Assembly: GCA_037074765.1 (NCBI GenBank)
Contig: JBAMDO010000183.1
Span: forward strand, 1 to 64,000
Length of the DNA: 64,000 nt
Origin: Mansonella perstans
Taxonomy: Eukaryota > Nematoda > Chromadorea > Rhabditida > Onchocercidae
Direction: 5' to 3'
The position numbers and the translations under genes are program-made. Every line of letters begins with the position of its first letter. The first letter of the stretch is position 1. This document shows positions 36,857 to 50,119 of the stretch, in pieces. The notes beneath the pieces were generated by a model. That model was not told the origin of the DNA and did not search any database. It worked only from the letters and a program-made list of their open reading frames with translations.

Positions 36857-39800
36857 TTAAGTCCTCTCCTCTACTTCAATTATTTCCACTTGTGATATCC
36901 TTTCTGTTAACTGGCCAGAACGGCCAGAGATACTTTTAACAATTACAGGTGTCATACTGTGTACAGTAACGTGTAACTGAGGATCGATGTATAAACTGGT
37001 TGCAAGTTTCACGCTGTTGCAGTTACTAGACCAAATGGATAGCAATTGTTTAGAAGCAAACATGAAATGACCCTTCTCACATGGCGTATGCGTACGTATA
37101 ATTAATTGCATTTGCAGTCGTGCTATAAATTCCTTGATTGCTTCCGCACCAAAAAAATGACCTCGACCACCTATTTTAAAAAATCAAGGAATTATAATAC
37201 AAAATAAATTTTGGAATCTCATCTAAAACTTCACCAATTGACTTTCAGATCGATAAATTCTATCAATATCTTGAAGCCATAACTGTTCATTTTGTGTTTT
37301 AGTGCAGAATGAAATTTACAGAATTTCAAAGTACTGTTGTTAGAACTGACGCTAACTTTGGTCTCTTTATCATCTATTTTGACAGTCTCATTAATCTTCT
37401 TTTGATTCTCTATCCTTTATTAAAAAATATCAAATGGCGCTAAGTTCTTTTTATCAAATTGTACAATTGAATCAGTTTACTCTTACCAAGCATGAAGAGT
37501 CATATTTTAGTACTGTAGGAAATTATCAGTTTATTTTCTTGTCAACATCATTTGGAGAATTTGTGAAAGAAGATAAAAATTTCATTAACTTGTATGATCA
37601 TTAGTCACAATTTAATTTCATTTCATGTCTGCTAACCTTTGATTTTTTGAAAGGTTTCAACATCAGTGCTGGGTATTCCCAATATTAAATCATTTAAAAT
37701 TCTACGGTCCGATTTCAACGGTGGCTTTTCAATTTTCTTTATTACCTCAAGATTTTCTAACTGAAAAATTGATTTGTTGAGCTTGTCAATCAACACTTCA
37801 ATCGATTGATGAATACCTCAATCCGTGTTTTAATAATGCTGTCTGTTTTAAAAATGCTCATCATTTTTGAAAGTTCATTGAAAGTCATAAAAATGCTCAT
37901 AAAAATTCAGGCACTAACTTTTGAACTGATACCGGAATGTACGGCGAAAATTGCATTGCTAATCGTTGCAGCGATAGACATTTCAGAACAAATTCTTGTA
38001 ATAAAAGCAGATAACACTATGCTTAGCGTCATTGGAAAACGTTTTCGGATTTGAAAAGGAAAAAATTCTGTCGCTCCACGTATTATATAAATATGATTTG
38101 GTGTTGTTATCTATTAATTTTAAAATCGACAAAAGTAACATGTTCGCAAGTTAACACAAGATTGCCTTTAAGTTAGTCAGTAATAATATTTTATGTATTC
38201 CTCTTTTATGAGCAAGCGATTTTATTACTTTCCTTTGTGGATAGTGAGATAATTTAGCACATTTCTCAAATAAGAAAAATTTCAAGTTCTTGTAAATTAA
38301 GGGTTTGATTTGAAATTCGCTAGAGATAAAAGATAAAATGCTAGAGATTAAATAAAAAAATAAAAGCATATTTTCCTCAAAAATTTATAACGATACTTTA
38401 TATGCTGCCAAGAAAGCAAGTGTTTCAACAGATTCAGCACATTCCTGATCAATAATGCCACCAAGAAAAAGATAACGACGTTTTGGTGGATAACCATATA
38501 ATTGGAACCATCGTAAAAGATCAGAATATCTAATTAGAAAAAGCTCCTTATTTGAATTGCATGATTATTTTGAACTACACCTTGGAATACAACGCAAGAC
38601 TGATCATTTTAAGGTTAATTACTTATTTATTGCTGCCAATACCATTAAATTTTACAAAAATGAATTAAAAGAAACTGACCGTCCGCGTAGTTCACCAATC
38701 ACGACAACATCGGCTGATATTTCTAGAAGTGCACCTTCCGTACGTAAGATTTCACTTAACTGTGAAAAACATTTTATAACTAATTTCATTCATCTAGAAA
38801 GCATTCAAGAAATTTGAAATCAGTTTCACTATTAACAAAGAAATAAAAATTAATTGCAAGCTAAATTTTAGACACATTAATTTTAAGATTCAATTTTTCC
38901 CTTGGAAATCTACCACAAGAAATCCAGTAATCAAATTTTTCAGAAAAAATAATTTTACCTCTGACAAGACTTCATAAAATTCAATTCCTTCAATATCAAA
39001 AAATCCTGGTCCTTGTTCAATCATACGAATCAGAAGACTTTCAAATTTAGTCGGCTCAATACGTGTAATCTAAATTAACAAAAATTCAATTTGAATTTTC
39101 AATATGATATTAAATCATCCACATCCACCGCAGTTAACAGATTTCCTGATAATCGAAGACGAAATCTGGCTAGTAATCCTTTGTACCAGCATAGACCAAA
39201 TCATACAGCCTCGCTTTTATCATTTTCAGCCGATTCTTTGGCTATTAATTTTTTTTTTTTTTTTTGATTCACATTACAAAAGTTCCAAATATTCTCTTTA
39301 CATGACGAAATAACAAGTCCATTAAATGATCAATTCAGGAAACAATCCTGAAATCTTTACTCAAAAAGTAATTACCACAGCATAGTCAAAGCCCAATGAT
39401 TCGTGAATTTCATGGCTCATGTAAGTGATCTTTTCATTTGCTATTTTAATCGATTCTTCCTCTATACCTTCGTATTCTGCCAGTGTTTTCATAACTTCCG
39501 CAAATTCTGCAATGTTCAAGCATCCATCGAGAGGTTCACCAGATTTCTGCAAAATTTTCACAACACTTTGAAAAAACAGCAACATCGAAAGCATTGTTTT
39601 GTTGTCAACTAAAATTAGAAATCCTTTTTCCTTTGTAAACTGAAAACTATTTTTATTTTCATTGTTATCATGGCAACTAAAGTTTTCCTCATCAAGTGTA
39701 ACACTGCAACAAAAATTGATATTTCAGATAATTGCATAATGTGTTTTTCTGATCTTTACATGAAAGTTTCAGAAATTTAGAGCAAATGAACAAACAGTAC

Positions 39801-41082
39801 TGTTAATCGATCCTTGAATATTATTTCTTTTTGTGATAATGCAGAATCAAATTTTGGATTATATTCAACTTCTTTATTTTTCATAAATGTCCATTCATGA
39901 ATCAACGTTGATGCGATAGGATAAATGATGAAAGTTAATAAGATAAATGGTGTTAATAAACGAGCTAAGATTTCCATACCAAGTAAAAATCTAAATTGTT
40001 TTTTCTGCAAAAAAAATTGGAAAAATTTTAACAGAAATTTCAATTTATACTTGCAATTTAATATCAGAGCTAAAATATTTGTTCTAAAAACATCAAAATC
40101 AATTCACAAACTAACTACAGCTTAACTAGAAAAAGTGACATTTCATATACCTCCAATTCTAGGTCTTTTTACTTGAAATATACGATTAAAGTGATAGGAA
40201 TAGAAATTAATCAAAAAATAGTAATTATTAAATATTTGACAAAACTATGATTGATTTTATCCATCTGACTGCATTTATTTTGAAGATAAAACTTCGGAAT
40301 ACTTCCTTTCGGAATCAACCAAGCAACAGAAGGGTGTAATGCTTGTCTTATAAAACGAACAAAACAATTTGTGAGTATAAATTGACTTAAATTTATTTAT
40401 CATTAGCGGGACTAAACTAACAGTGACAGCAAAAAGTGGCATTTCTTCCCAATTACAGCGATCAAGTACACAGCACTTAATATCATGAGTTGAATTGCGC
40501 AATAAGCACCATTCTTTTGAAATTAGTTCCGGACAATTTTGTTGACACCAATTTGTCTTGTCACAACGAAAACTGAATCGTACTTTCTGTGGCCCGAAAA
40601 AAGGAAATTGCAAAAGGAAAATTTTTTGTTCCTTAACAAAATAAAATTTAAATTTTATTATATTGCAAATTGTTCACTGGAAAAAGAAATTCAAAGAATT
40701 GCCGTTTTTTCGGCAAAAAGTTTGGACTTCTGCCATTTTCCTCTTTTTTAATTTTCAAAATCAAAAAAATTACAATCTTTTTATCTAAAATTCGTAAGTT
40801 TTTTTTTGGCAAAAAAATTTCGCACAGCAAGACAAATAGGTGACATAGTTAAAATAATGCATTTATTCAAAAAAATTGAAATAAGTTTTCATGTTTCCTA
40901 ATTTGATTTCAATTATTTTCGATTAATCGATTAGCTAACTCTGTAATTCGTAGTACGACACATGCTGCCTCCTCGTCACACAATAATCCAAAGTGTTCGT
41001 TACCGCACTGTTTCAATGAACAAATTATGGGTAAAATAGCGATGCTAGATAGCAGAAAGATGAAACAACCGCTTAGATTCAT
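36857..41082 (-). CDS. Putative membrane-anchored PPP-family pseudophosphatase
   Basis: Ten exons join in phase: 40960-41082, 40422-40586, 39796-40004, 39376-39703, 38959-39069, 38680-38759, 38397-38529, 37919-38110, 37637-37760 and 36857-37170; 1,779 bases, 592 residues. Residues 1-22 look like a signal peptide. Residues 23-96 hold ten cysteines, 112-131 a transmembrane segment, and about 276-592 a PPP Ser/Thr phosphatase fold. Active-site motifs are changed: GDIHG is GELRG (334-338), GDYVDRG is GGIIDQE (362-368), RGNHE is RGATE (394-398) and HGG is HSG (441-443). Only the histidines of the last two metal-binding motifs (AVHSG, IIRTHTP) remain, so catalysis is unlikely. A half EF-hand-like DGCLNIAEF lies before the domain. 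The phosphatase exons are well supported. Joining the first exons is less certain: the donors gtcgta and gtttgt are weak, and they could be a separate gene. Confidence 0.7.
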
Positions 41083-41729
41083 CTTCCTCGTAATTATTAA
41101 TGTCAAGCTTTCATTTCTTGTCAACTTTATATAAATTTTTTATTGGCAAATTTTCACTGGAAAATGGAAAAGCGACAAAATTTAATGTCATTTGTTAAAA
41201 AGTCGATTGCAAATAAAACTTTTTTCATTTTTACTGAAATGATACATAAATAGATGTTCATAAAATCAATGCAGTATCAGAGGATCCTTGCACTAATTAA
41301 TTAACAGTCATATGAGCTAATTAAATTTTTTTTTATTTTAATATTACTTACAAATTATAAAAAATTTCGAAACTGTTCTTTATTTATGCATTGTTTTAAA
41401 TATATAATTTCAGCATGAAAATTATCACAAATGTAATTAATACTAATAATTGCGTGATTTTCTGATTAAGAAAATATTAGCAATAATATGCTAGTAGTTT
41501 CGATAAATTTTCTCTTTTGTTAATTAGGAACAATTTCATCAATTTTTTTACAATTTTCTTCTATTTAAATTTCAAATTTACAGATATATTGTTTATGCAA
41601 CAGAGAATGGAATAATAATGTGTAATGTATCAACGCCATTTAAACATATCAAATTTCATAAACTTTCGCAGTCATGACATCTGCATTAAAATTGAGCAAT
41701 TTACTGTAGAATTTCTGATCGATCCTGGA
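41083..41729. promoter_or_regulatory. Shared divergent intergenic region
   Basis: This is 647 bases between the start codons of the pseudophosphatase-like gene (minus) and the ligand-gated channel (plus). It is AT-rich, and no specific element is assigned. Head-to-head placement makes a shared promoter possible; this is inference from position only. Confidence 0.4.
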
Positions 41730-44700
41730 ATGCTGTTACGAATTAAATTTTACGGTCAGTTCTTTTAATTCAAAGTTATTTTTTAAATAACTTTGATGCA
41801 ATTATAAGCAGCAATTTTAAGCCTGTGTTTTTTAATTTAACATTTTTTTTTTCAATGGAGTTTTGCTATGTTTTGCTGTTGCAAACGGATGGGGAACAGT
41901 GGAAAACAGGAAATTAGAAGATGCATTAATGAAATCCTACAATCGGAAACATCGTCCAGTAAAAAAAGATTCGACAACGATGCAAATTCAAGTTTACCTA
42001 TTAATTGGTCACATTGAAAAAGTGGTAAAACTATTCACTTTGCTTACTGATTAACCTAGAATTAAATTTTATTCGTTGATTGAGAAATAAAATTAATTAT
42101 TTTATCACTGCTTCTATAAGTGAAGTTATTGACACCCGCTTTAGTCGATTTGATTTGTTACTTCTTTTTACTTTTACTTTTTTATTTGAAAAAGTTCCTA
42201 TTATTGATTTCAAAAAATTAAAAAAAGTAACAGGATGAGGCTGAACAAACGATGTTACTTCATGGGTTATTGTGGACATCATGGACCGATGAATACCTGA
42301 AATGGAATCCTAGTAAATACAACAATACAAGACGAATTGCAATTGAAAGTTGGAAAATTTGGCAACCTGCTCTCTCACTTTACAACAGGTTTTTAGATTG
42401 GTTTCATTTGCCACAAAAAAATATTTCGATTATTTGGATACTAATTAATTAAATGAAATAATTCACGTCATTAATAATATCGTAATCAATCCTAACTTAT
42501 AATTTCAAAAGATTTGCTGCAATTTCAACTTAATTATGCCTGAACTATTATATGCTGATAAAATCATTTTTTCCTCGTTGTTGTTTTAGCTTGTCATCAC
42601 AGGGTAATTTGAAAGTTTCGTATAATTTTAATTAATTTCCAGTATTTTGTTATTGCTAGTTGCACAATGCAATGTTAACTTCACTTTTCTGAAAAAGTCT
42701 TTCTGAGAAGACTAATAACTCTAGTTTTTCTAGAGTAATTGATTATTTCATTTTTCTAACAAATCCTTGCATCGATTAAATTTTTTCCAAAAATCTGACG
42801 TAATTTTAGCTAAAATTCAATCCAGAAAGGTGAAACTTCAATGTCAATTGATGAGAATTGTACGATCTTATTGAATGTGGAATTAAATTTTTGACATTAA
42901 ATTAAATCTTTTCAATATTAAACTTTCAGTGCACGAGGAAATAGTTGGTATTTGCATATGGGTGGCTTACCGGCAACAGTTAATAGTGATGGTATAGTTT
43001 GGGCATCTGGATCGTTCAGTTTTCATGTTACATGCATGTTTGATTTTGCTAACTATCCATATGATGAACAGGTAAATTTACTTCTCTACAAATTTCAGTT
43101 GATCAGTCTTTCCTTCTAAAGTATATTTTAGCGTATTTCAATGGCGTTTATTTTTTCGATTATAACTTTTTCATTAAAATTTTTTCTATAATTTCGATTT
43201 TCCGAAATTTAAAATAACTTTTGTTCTTGTATATTTCATTTTTTTTTCAGGGATTTCATCAATCTTTCACGTTTGATTGCATATTTCATGTCTTCATACC
43301 AATGTTTCATTTGTTTTACTTCGAAAAGAAATGCTTAACAATTTCTTCTCTTTGCTTATTGAATTTCAATCCCCATTGAATATCAATACAGTATCAGCCT
43401 GTCTTTTGTCAATCTTTGATTCATTAGTTTTTTGGTTGCAGGAGTGTCCTATTGTGATTGCTGACTGGGTTTATGATCTTTCTAAAGTAAATTTGTCAGA
43501 TCCATCTGGAAATGTTGATTCGAATAAGCCAGCGATCAAACTTAGTTATGATCCGCTTGATAATACAAATACGAAACGTCATGTAGCAGGTGTACATTTT
43601 GCGTATATTAAAAGATAAATAATGCCTATGACTACTTAGAGTTGAAAGTAACTTTATAACTTTATATAGATGTTTTAAAGTCCATCTTCATTTTGCTTCT
43701 CCACTTAATTCGTAAAAAAAATTTTCAGCTCGATTTGCAAAATCAGAATTAAAAAACTTGTTTCAAGTTTAATATTCAGGTTGTTGGGAAGTGAAAGATA
43801 CGTGGCGTCGTCAATGCTACTGGGGGCCAACAGGTTGCAAGGATGAGCCACCTGACAGTCAGGTATGAAACATATCACCGAAACTATTAAGATTTTAATT
43901 TTAATCAAAAAAAATGTTTCGTATCATAGTTGCTGAATCGTAAAAAAGAAGAAAATAAGTTCGAGAAGTAATTAAAATTATTCCTAATTAATTGAGGTGT
44001 CGACAGGTATATTCGATGCGGCAAGATTTTTTGAATAACCGGATGATTAACCAGGATGCAATAATGAAGTAGAATAAAGTCTATTAGGTTAATGCATTAA
44101 GTTTTCATGAAGTTCGAAAACCGGATTTATGTTACAGCCAGAATGGTTTTGGTCGCTGATCGAATTCGGTGTCCGAATTAAACGTAACGTACCATACTTT
44201 GGTTTAACAATTATCTTGCCTACTGTAAGTAATAATTTATGTCAGATGTTTATAAATTGTTTAAAAAAATAATTAAGAGGATATGAACGTATGCAAGCAA
44301 TATGTGTACAATGAGACAGAAATGTTGAAAAATCCATTTAAATGAATTTTGCTTTTAATTTAATTTAATAAAATTTGTTATGAATAAGTTAAAAGTTGAG
44401 AAGGTGGCTAATAATTGTTGTAACGAGTTTTTTAATGTTGAAGTAATTAAAAATGATTTGTATTCAAAGGCATTCCCGCCATTTCATCTCATTTTTTTAA
44501 AATAATACTTAAAATGAAATAAACTATTATTTCTCCACCTTTGGTCCACTGAATGTCCCATAATATTTATTCAGATGATTAAATTTTCTTATCATAAGTT
44601 TTGTAAAGCAATTTCACAAAGATTCTTTTCAGATGATTACTTGTTTTCTGACATTAATGGTTTTTTGGATTGATACAACATCATTGGCTTTAGCTGTAGC

Positions 44701-47074
44701 AATAATGAGCATACTCTTACAAGGATTGTATAGTTGGGAATTTATTAAAAATTTACCTCCGGGCAGCGGTGGTGTACCTAAAATAGGTACAGTTGATATT
44801 TTTATTTCTGTGGTGAAAATTTTTGCACCGGATATTTTTATTCAGTCAATTAATTAAATGTTTAAATTACCAATATTTTAATTGACAAAAGTACTATTTT
44901 TAATTATCTCCAATTTTAAACTATTTTGCAGCATTCTTACTAAAATATTTTAGTATCATTTTACGGTATGAACCTATCATTGACAGGAATAGCATTCATT
45001 CTACATGTAATTCTTGGTTATTTGGTTTATATCCTACCTGAAAATTTGGAATTGCCGTTTCAGGTTAAATTTCTTCCTATATTTAACTAAAATTTTTGAA
45101 GTTTTTCATTGTAAGCAGTCCAAAAATTTTTGAAGTGTTTATTATAAGAATTTAAATTTCGTATACCCTTTGACGCAATAAATTAATTAAAACTTTAAGC
45201 TAGTAAAAGTCCATTGCCAAATAGCATGAAAAAATTTAAATTCATCTATTGTAAATTCTTACAGTTAACCGATATAACCGATCGATTGAAGCAGATGAGA
45301 CCATTTAAAGTTAAAGGATTTTCGTTCGACCCACAAAAATAAGTTTCATTTTTTTTGCGAATGTCTTCTCATATTCAAAATTTCATTTTATTTTTAAGGA
45401 TTTTCTTAATGTCTGTGTGAAGTTAATAACCGTTATATTATTTAGCTAAAATCGCAGAACATCAATCTGTTTGATTGATTTTACAAAGTATTTTATTGAG
45501 ATTTTTGAAAATTTTACGAAAGTGATAATAATGATGATAATAGACTTAATCTTCATACAAATTTTGTGATGTAATGTTAGTTGAGAGGCAGCAATTAAGT
45601 TTAGTATTAATAAGGTTCATTATAAGATTAATTAAGTCAGTTGAATTATACAACTTTTATTTGCTGACGATTTACTTGATTTGAATTTTTTTTTATCGAC
45701 AAATTACCTAATTAACTTTATTGATATTATTTGCATGAACAATAATCGAATGAATTAGAAATTGAAATTTGGATGGAAAATTTTTTAATTTAAATATTGC
45801 ATATTTAAGTACAAAAAAACTTACAAAATGGTTTGTTGACTTTGAAAATGCCCTAAGTATATAATTTGAAATTTAAGCTTTTGACTGGTGGTTATGAAGA
45901 TAATGAATATAACCAACAAGATCATCAGAAGCAGCAACAGTACGATAACATTTTAGCAATGGATCAAAATCCTACATTTCCCTCTGCTACTACCTCTGCG
46001 ACAAGCGTAGCAGAATTACAACTCAGTCCAACAGTTCATGCTAGTGAAAATATAGCATTAACTGATAACATCAACTCAACATGTATCATTTCGATTAAAC
46101 TATTATAAATTGATATGCATGATTAATACGAGGAAGAAATTCGAAATTACTGAAAATATTTTAATTACGGAGGTTATTTTAATTCTTTTAGGTACTTTTG
46201 AAATCTTAATTATATCATGCGAAGTCGGAATTATAATATTTATTATTTAGAAAAAAATGAAATAGTTCGAAATAACCACGATAAATCACTTAGATTTAGC
46301 AATGAAAATTCTTTTGATAATCAGGGATTTACTTTTTAATTTCAATTCATCACCGCATGGATGTATTGCTGTATTTTAAATGTTTCGCTCAAATTAAATT
46401 AATTGGAAGCAAAGTTTCATCTTTTTAAGACGACATCAAAGCGATAAGAAACGATAAGATAGGAAAGAATTTAGCAGCAATTTACTGAACGTTGGAGTAA
46501 TTCCTAAGTTGCATAGTAATATTTAAATTTGACTTGCAAAACTGTTGCTTTTTTGTTGAAGTGTTTCCTTTTTTTTGGTGTTTTCTTTTTTTTGTCGGAG
46601 AAACTGAAGGCTTATTATTGCTGACTGTCTAGGAATAAATCACGCAAGATAATGCTTTTGACAAAGTATTAATTTGAAAAAAATTTGCAAAATTAATTTA
46701 GTGTTACAAATGACAAACGTACTAAAGTTAAATAAATCATGAAATATGGGAATTGTTTCATACATTTTATACTACACACGTAACACGTAACCTTAGCAGT
46801 TCATGAGTAAAAATTTAGAATTGTTATGCCTGCTGGAGTACAAAAGAGAAAGCATAATTACTTTAGTAAAAAGCAATTTTTAGGTGAGGTCTATTCGCAT
46901 GTGCGATTGCAGCAAAGTGGAAATGAGATGACAAGCATTGATACAAAATCAACAAAGAATGGCGATACTGTTGAACTTGGCCATGTAGCTCAGCAATTGT
47001 ATATCATCAGAAGACTGGTATTCTTTATATTCCTAGTCATTTATATCATTTCTATACCAATTTGTTTGTTCTGA
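41730..47074 (+). CDS. Cys-loop ligand-gated ion channel subunit, nicotinic-receptor-like
   Basis: This is a pentameric neurotransmitter-gated channel subunit for the plasma membrane. Twelve exons join in phase: 41730-41754, 41861-42024, 42234-42388, 42930-43071, 43442-43589, 43780-43862, 44138-44224, 44633-44786, 44954-45063, 45265-45309, 45878-46082 and 46884-47074; 1,509 bases, 502 residues. The signal peptide is MLLRIKFYVLLCFAVANG. The ligand-binding domain has RKLEDAL and WTDEYLKWNP. The Cys-loop C-x13-C spans residues 150-164 (CMFDFANYPYDEQEC). M1 is near 259-281, M2 near 286-305 (SLALAVAIMSILL), M3 near 328-347 and M4 at the C-terminus (RRLVFFIFLVIYIISIPICL). Loop C has spaced, not adjacent, cysteines, so it is not a typical alpha subunit. 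M2 matches neither classic cation nor anion signatures, so ion and ligand are open. Exon 10 must use the donor gttaaa; without it a stop at 45340 truncates the protein before M4. Confidence 0.88.
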
Positions 47075-50000
47075 TTAATTTCCTTCATTTTGTAATGGTT
47101 CCCATATTATTGTAGAAATGGTTAACATTAACCATCCACATGATTCGAATTATGATTGAATCAGTCTATTTCGATTAAGTTCAATTCTATTTCAAAATTT
47201 TTTCATTCATTTCTATTCAATTTAATCATTTCAACTTATTTCACCTAATCAAATCTATTTCATATTAATTTACTTCAACCTAATATTGTCAATTTATTAA
47301 TCTTTATGTTACGTTATCTTCAGTTCACTTTAATTATTTTACAATATTTTGATTCAGCAATTATGATTATAATTGAAATATTAACATTTTTGCAAATGTT
47401 TTCATTTTTTATCGGTTGCAAATAAAATTTAAATGGCACCATTGCAATTCAAAATAATCCATTCTTTATAACTAAAAAATTCTTACGCTTTTTTCGCAAG
47501 CTGAAAAAAGCAGCAATCAGAAACTGATATGAGGATGATGCTAAATATTGTTGTTGTAGCTTTGCGGGATATTTATCAACTTTATAATAACAATTTCGGG
47601 AATGGCAGTAGGATTGGATGTGAACTAATTTCGAGGAAACTGAATTCTGAAATATTTTTCACTTAATTGATTACGCTAGGTAAGAAGTCTATAATGAACT
47701 TCATGAATTTTAAATTCAACTTGTTTTTTCTTTTTCTTTTTTCTGCTTATTAGTATTTTTGCAAGTGATTAATAAATTATTTTAATAACGATTTACAAAA
47801 AAAAAGTACATTTGTATGCCTGGATATGAGTTATTGATTGATTTTACTCGTTTTATCAAATTTAAAAATAATTTGTTATGCGATTATATGTGTAATGTAT
47901 GGTGTACATTCCAATCAACAACCGAACAATTAATCAATTAATCAATTAATGGTGATGAATTTGACTAATGTATTGGTGCTGAGGATTTTTTGTTTTGAAA
48001 AACTGAATATAAAAGAGCAAATATAGATTAAGATACAATTAATAAATAATTTTAAAAAAAATTGAAACAAACTGTATGCACTTTTCAAATATATATCGCA
48101 GTACGAACAAATGAGGGTAACACAATTTTGAATTTCCAATTAATGCATAAATTGAAATGGCTTAAGTATTTGTAATTTTGTGAAGTGACTAAAAAAAAAA
48201 TCACTCAAAGTTCTCATCTCTATTTGTAATCAACTGATCGCTTATAACTGATCAACTGAACAAATCATTTGCAAGTATTCAAATTTTTTTATTTTTTAAC
48301 ATTCTTTTTTTATAATGGCAAATTAAACCGCATTCTAGTTTCAGTAATAATTGTCGTATCAGCTTGAAAAATAACAAATAATCTTTAAAAGTTCCATGCA
48401 TTTAAGAAATTTGACTACTAATTTTTTTTTGAATACAAAAATTTAAATGCCTATTTTTTTGAACACTAATGAAACAAATTTTTCACTTGCATACCAAATC
48501 CAATTAAATTCAATCAGTTGCGCATAATTAATTATAATTAATATGTCATTATCCAATACATAGCATAATCAATATATCATTTGCACATGCATACATTCAT
48601 GTGTATGATTCAATAATATGAAGATGTGATGGAAAAAATTAATTTTAAACCAACAAAAGTTGCTAACAAAAAGAATTTTCACAAAAATGGAAATGTTGCC
48701 GCTATGTTTTTGTACATCAATGAATCATTCACTGAAAAGCATTGATAACATTGAAGCAGAAAAAAATTTTTTTCTAAAAATGAAAATCAAAACAAAAACA
48801 TTTTTATTTTTACTTTACTTTTTCTTGTTTCTATCCAATGGAAATTTTAAAAAATTTTTTAAATTTTACTGTCATAGGTTTTGGTCCAATTTGAAAGGAA
48901 AACCTGACAATCTCATTGTTATTTATTCAATACATAAAAATAAATTTACTGTATATATAAACATATGTAATTTGAACATGTATTTTATTGTTAATACTAT
49001 GCCATAAAATGCATCAAGCATTCCTTTATCATAAATCATTTGCTTCTATACTTACAGTATAATTTATTTTCCTTTTCAAATATCTCTGAAATATTATTTA
49101 CATGTAGATTTTCTTAATGTTTTTTATTTTTCATTTAAATTTTTAAAAAGGTAGTTTAGATATGATTCTTTGAAGTACATTCAAGTGTCCCATTAAAAAA
49201 GGAGTATTTAAATTCGTGCTATATTTTATAAATTAATGTCATTAAAATTTGTACTTTTTTAAAAGCCTTTTTTAATGTGAATCACAGAATGGAATAGACT
49301 CTTGCTTTCGTCGTTATGGGAAAAATATCCTAAAAATGTTTAAAGGAATTTAAAAAATTCATATTTAAAGGAATTTAAAAAATTCATAAATATAAATACT
49401 CCAATACATTACTATTAATTTTTGTTATTATTTTGTTATTTTGATTATCCACTTATTATTATTATTATTAATACTATTATTATTATTGTTATTGTTATTA
49501 CTAAAGTTTCAATCGTTTATATCATCGTATCAATTACTAAAGATTTTTTTTTGCATTTCTGCTCAATTATCCAGGATGTGAAAAGACAGATTACATATGA
49601 TAAATAAATGATTCAAATGATTCGAATTCCTGATTCGAATTCTCGCAACTGTTTCAGTCAATTGTATTACTGAGCTAATATCACGATAAAATGACTTAAA
49701 AGACGGGATCGTTCTGATACAAGAAATTCTCACATTATGGAGTATATTTATTCATAATAAGAGAGTTTGTTAATATCTATCCTAATTATGAAGTAAAAAA
49801 AGAACTCGTTAATTTTTGCTTTTAAATTTTAATAACCTTTTTAACGATGCAAGTTTAAAAAAAATTTTCTTTTTTTGCTGAAAATAATAAATATTTAAAA
49901 TTTGATAATTCTTTTGATGGACAGTGAACAATTACAGAATGTAATATTTTGCTGCTTTGTATTGTGCAATTTTTGCAATTAAAAGAATTCAAATAAATGC

Positions 50001-50119
50001 AAATTATTTGTTGTTTTGACACTAGAAATGTTTAGAACATAAGAAAATTATCCAAAATGAATAATAACGTTATCGAATGGTCACTTTGAATGAAATATTT
50101 GTAAATTTTTCATTTACAG
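47075..50119. other. Intergenic, no gene recognised
   Basis: This is AT-rich DNA between the channel and bestrophin genes. The longest frame (48660-49007, 115 codons) is very rich in Lys and Phe and looks like translated AT-rich DNA. An att microsatellite lies at 49455-49500. I see no RNA gene. Confidence 0.5.
49455..49500. repeat. Imperfect att microsatellite
   Basis: A run of attattattattaatactat-type triplets passes into gttattgtta. It is simple sequence. Confidence 0.7.

Noticed and set aside
38151..38369. Candidate extra phosphatase exon on the minus strand (about 38288 down to 38228)
   Set aside because: It would start in the right phase but its end clashes with the next exon. Reading the next exon from the acceptor at 38110 instead gives a perfect phase and supplies the RGNHE-equivalent (RGATE), so the candidate is intronic.
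48660..49007. 115-codon frame between the channel and bestrophin genes
   Set aside because: It is very rich in Lys, Phe, Asn and Leu, as expected for translated AT-rich DNA, with no family motif or splice partners.
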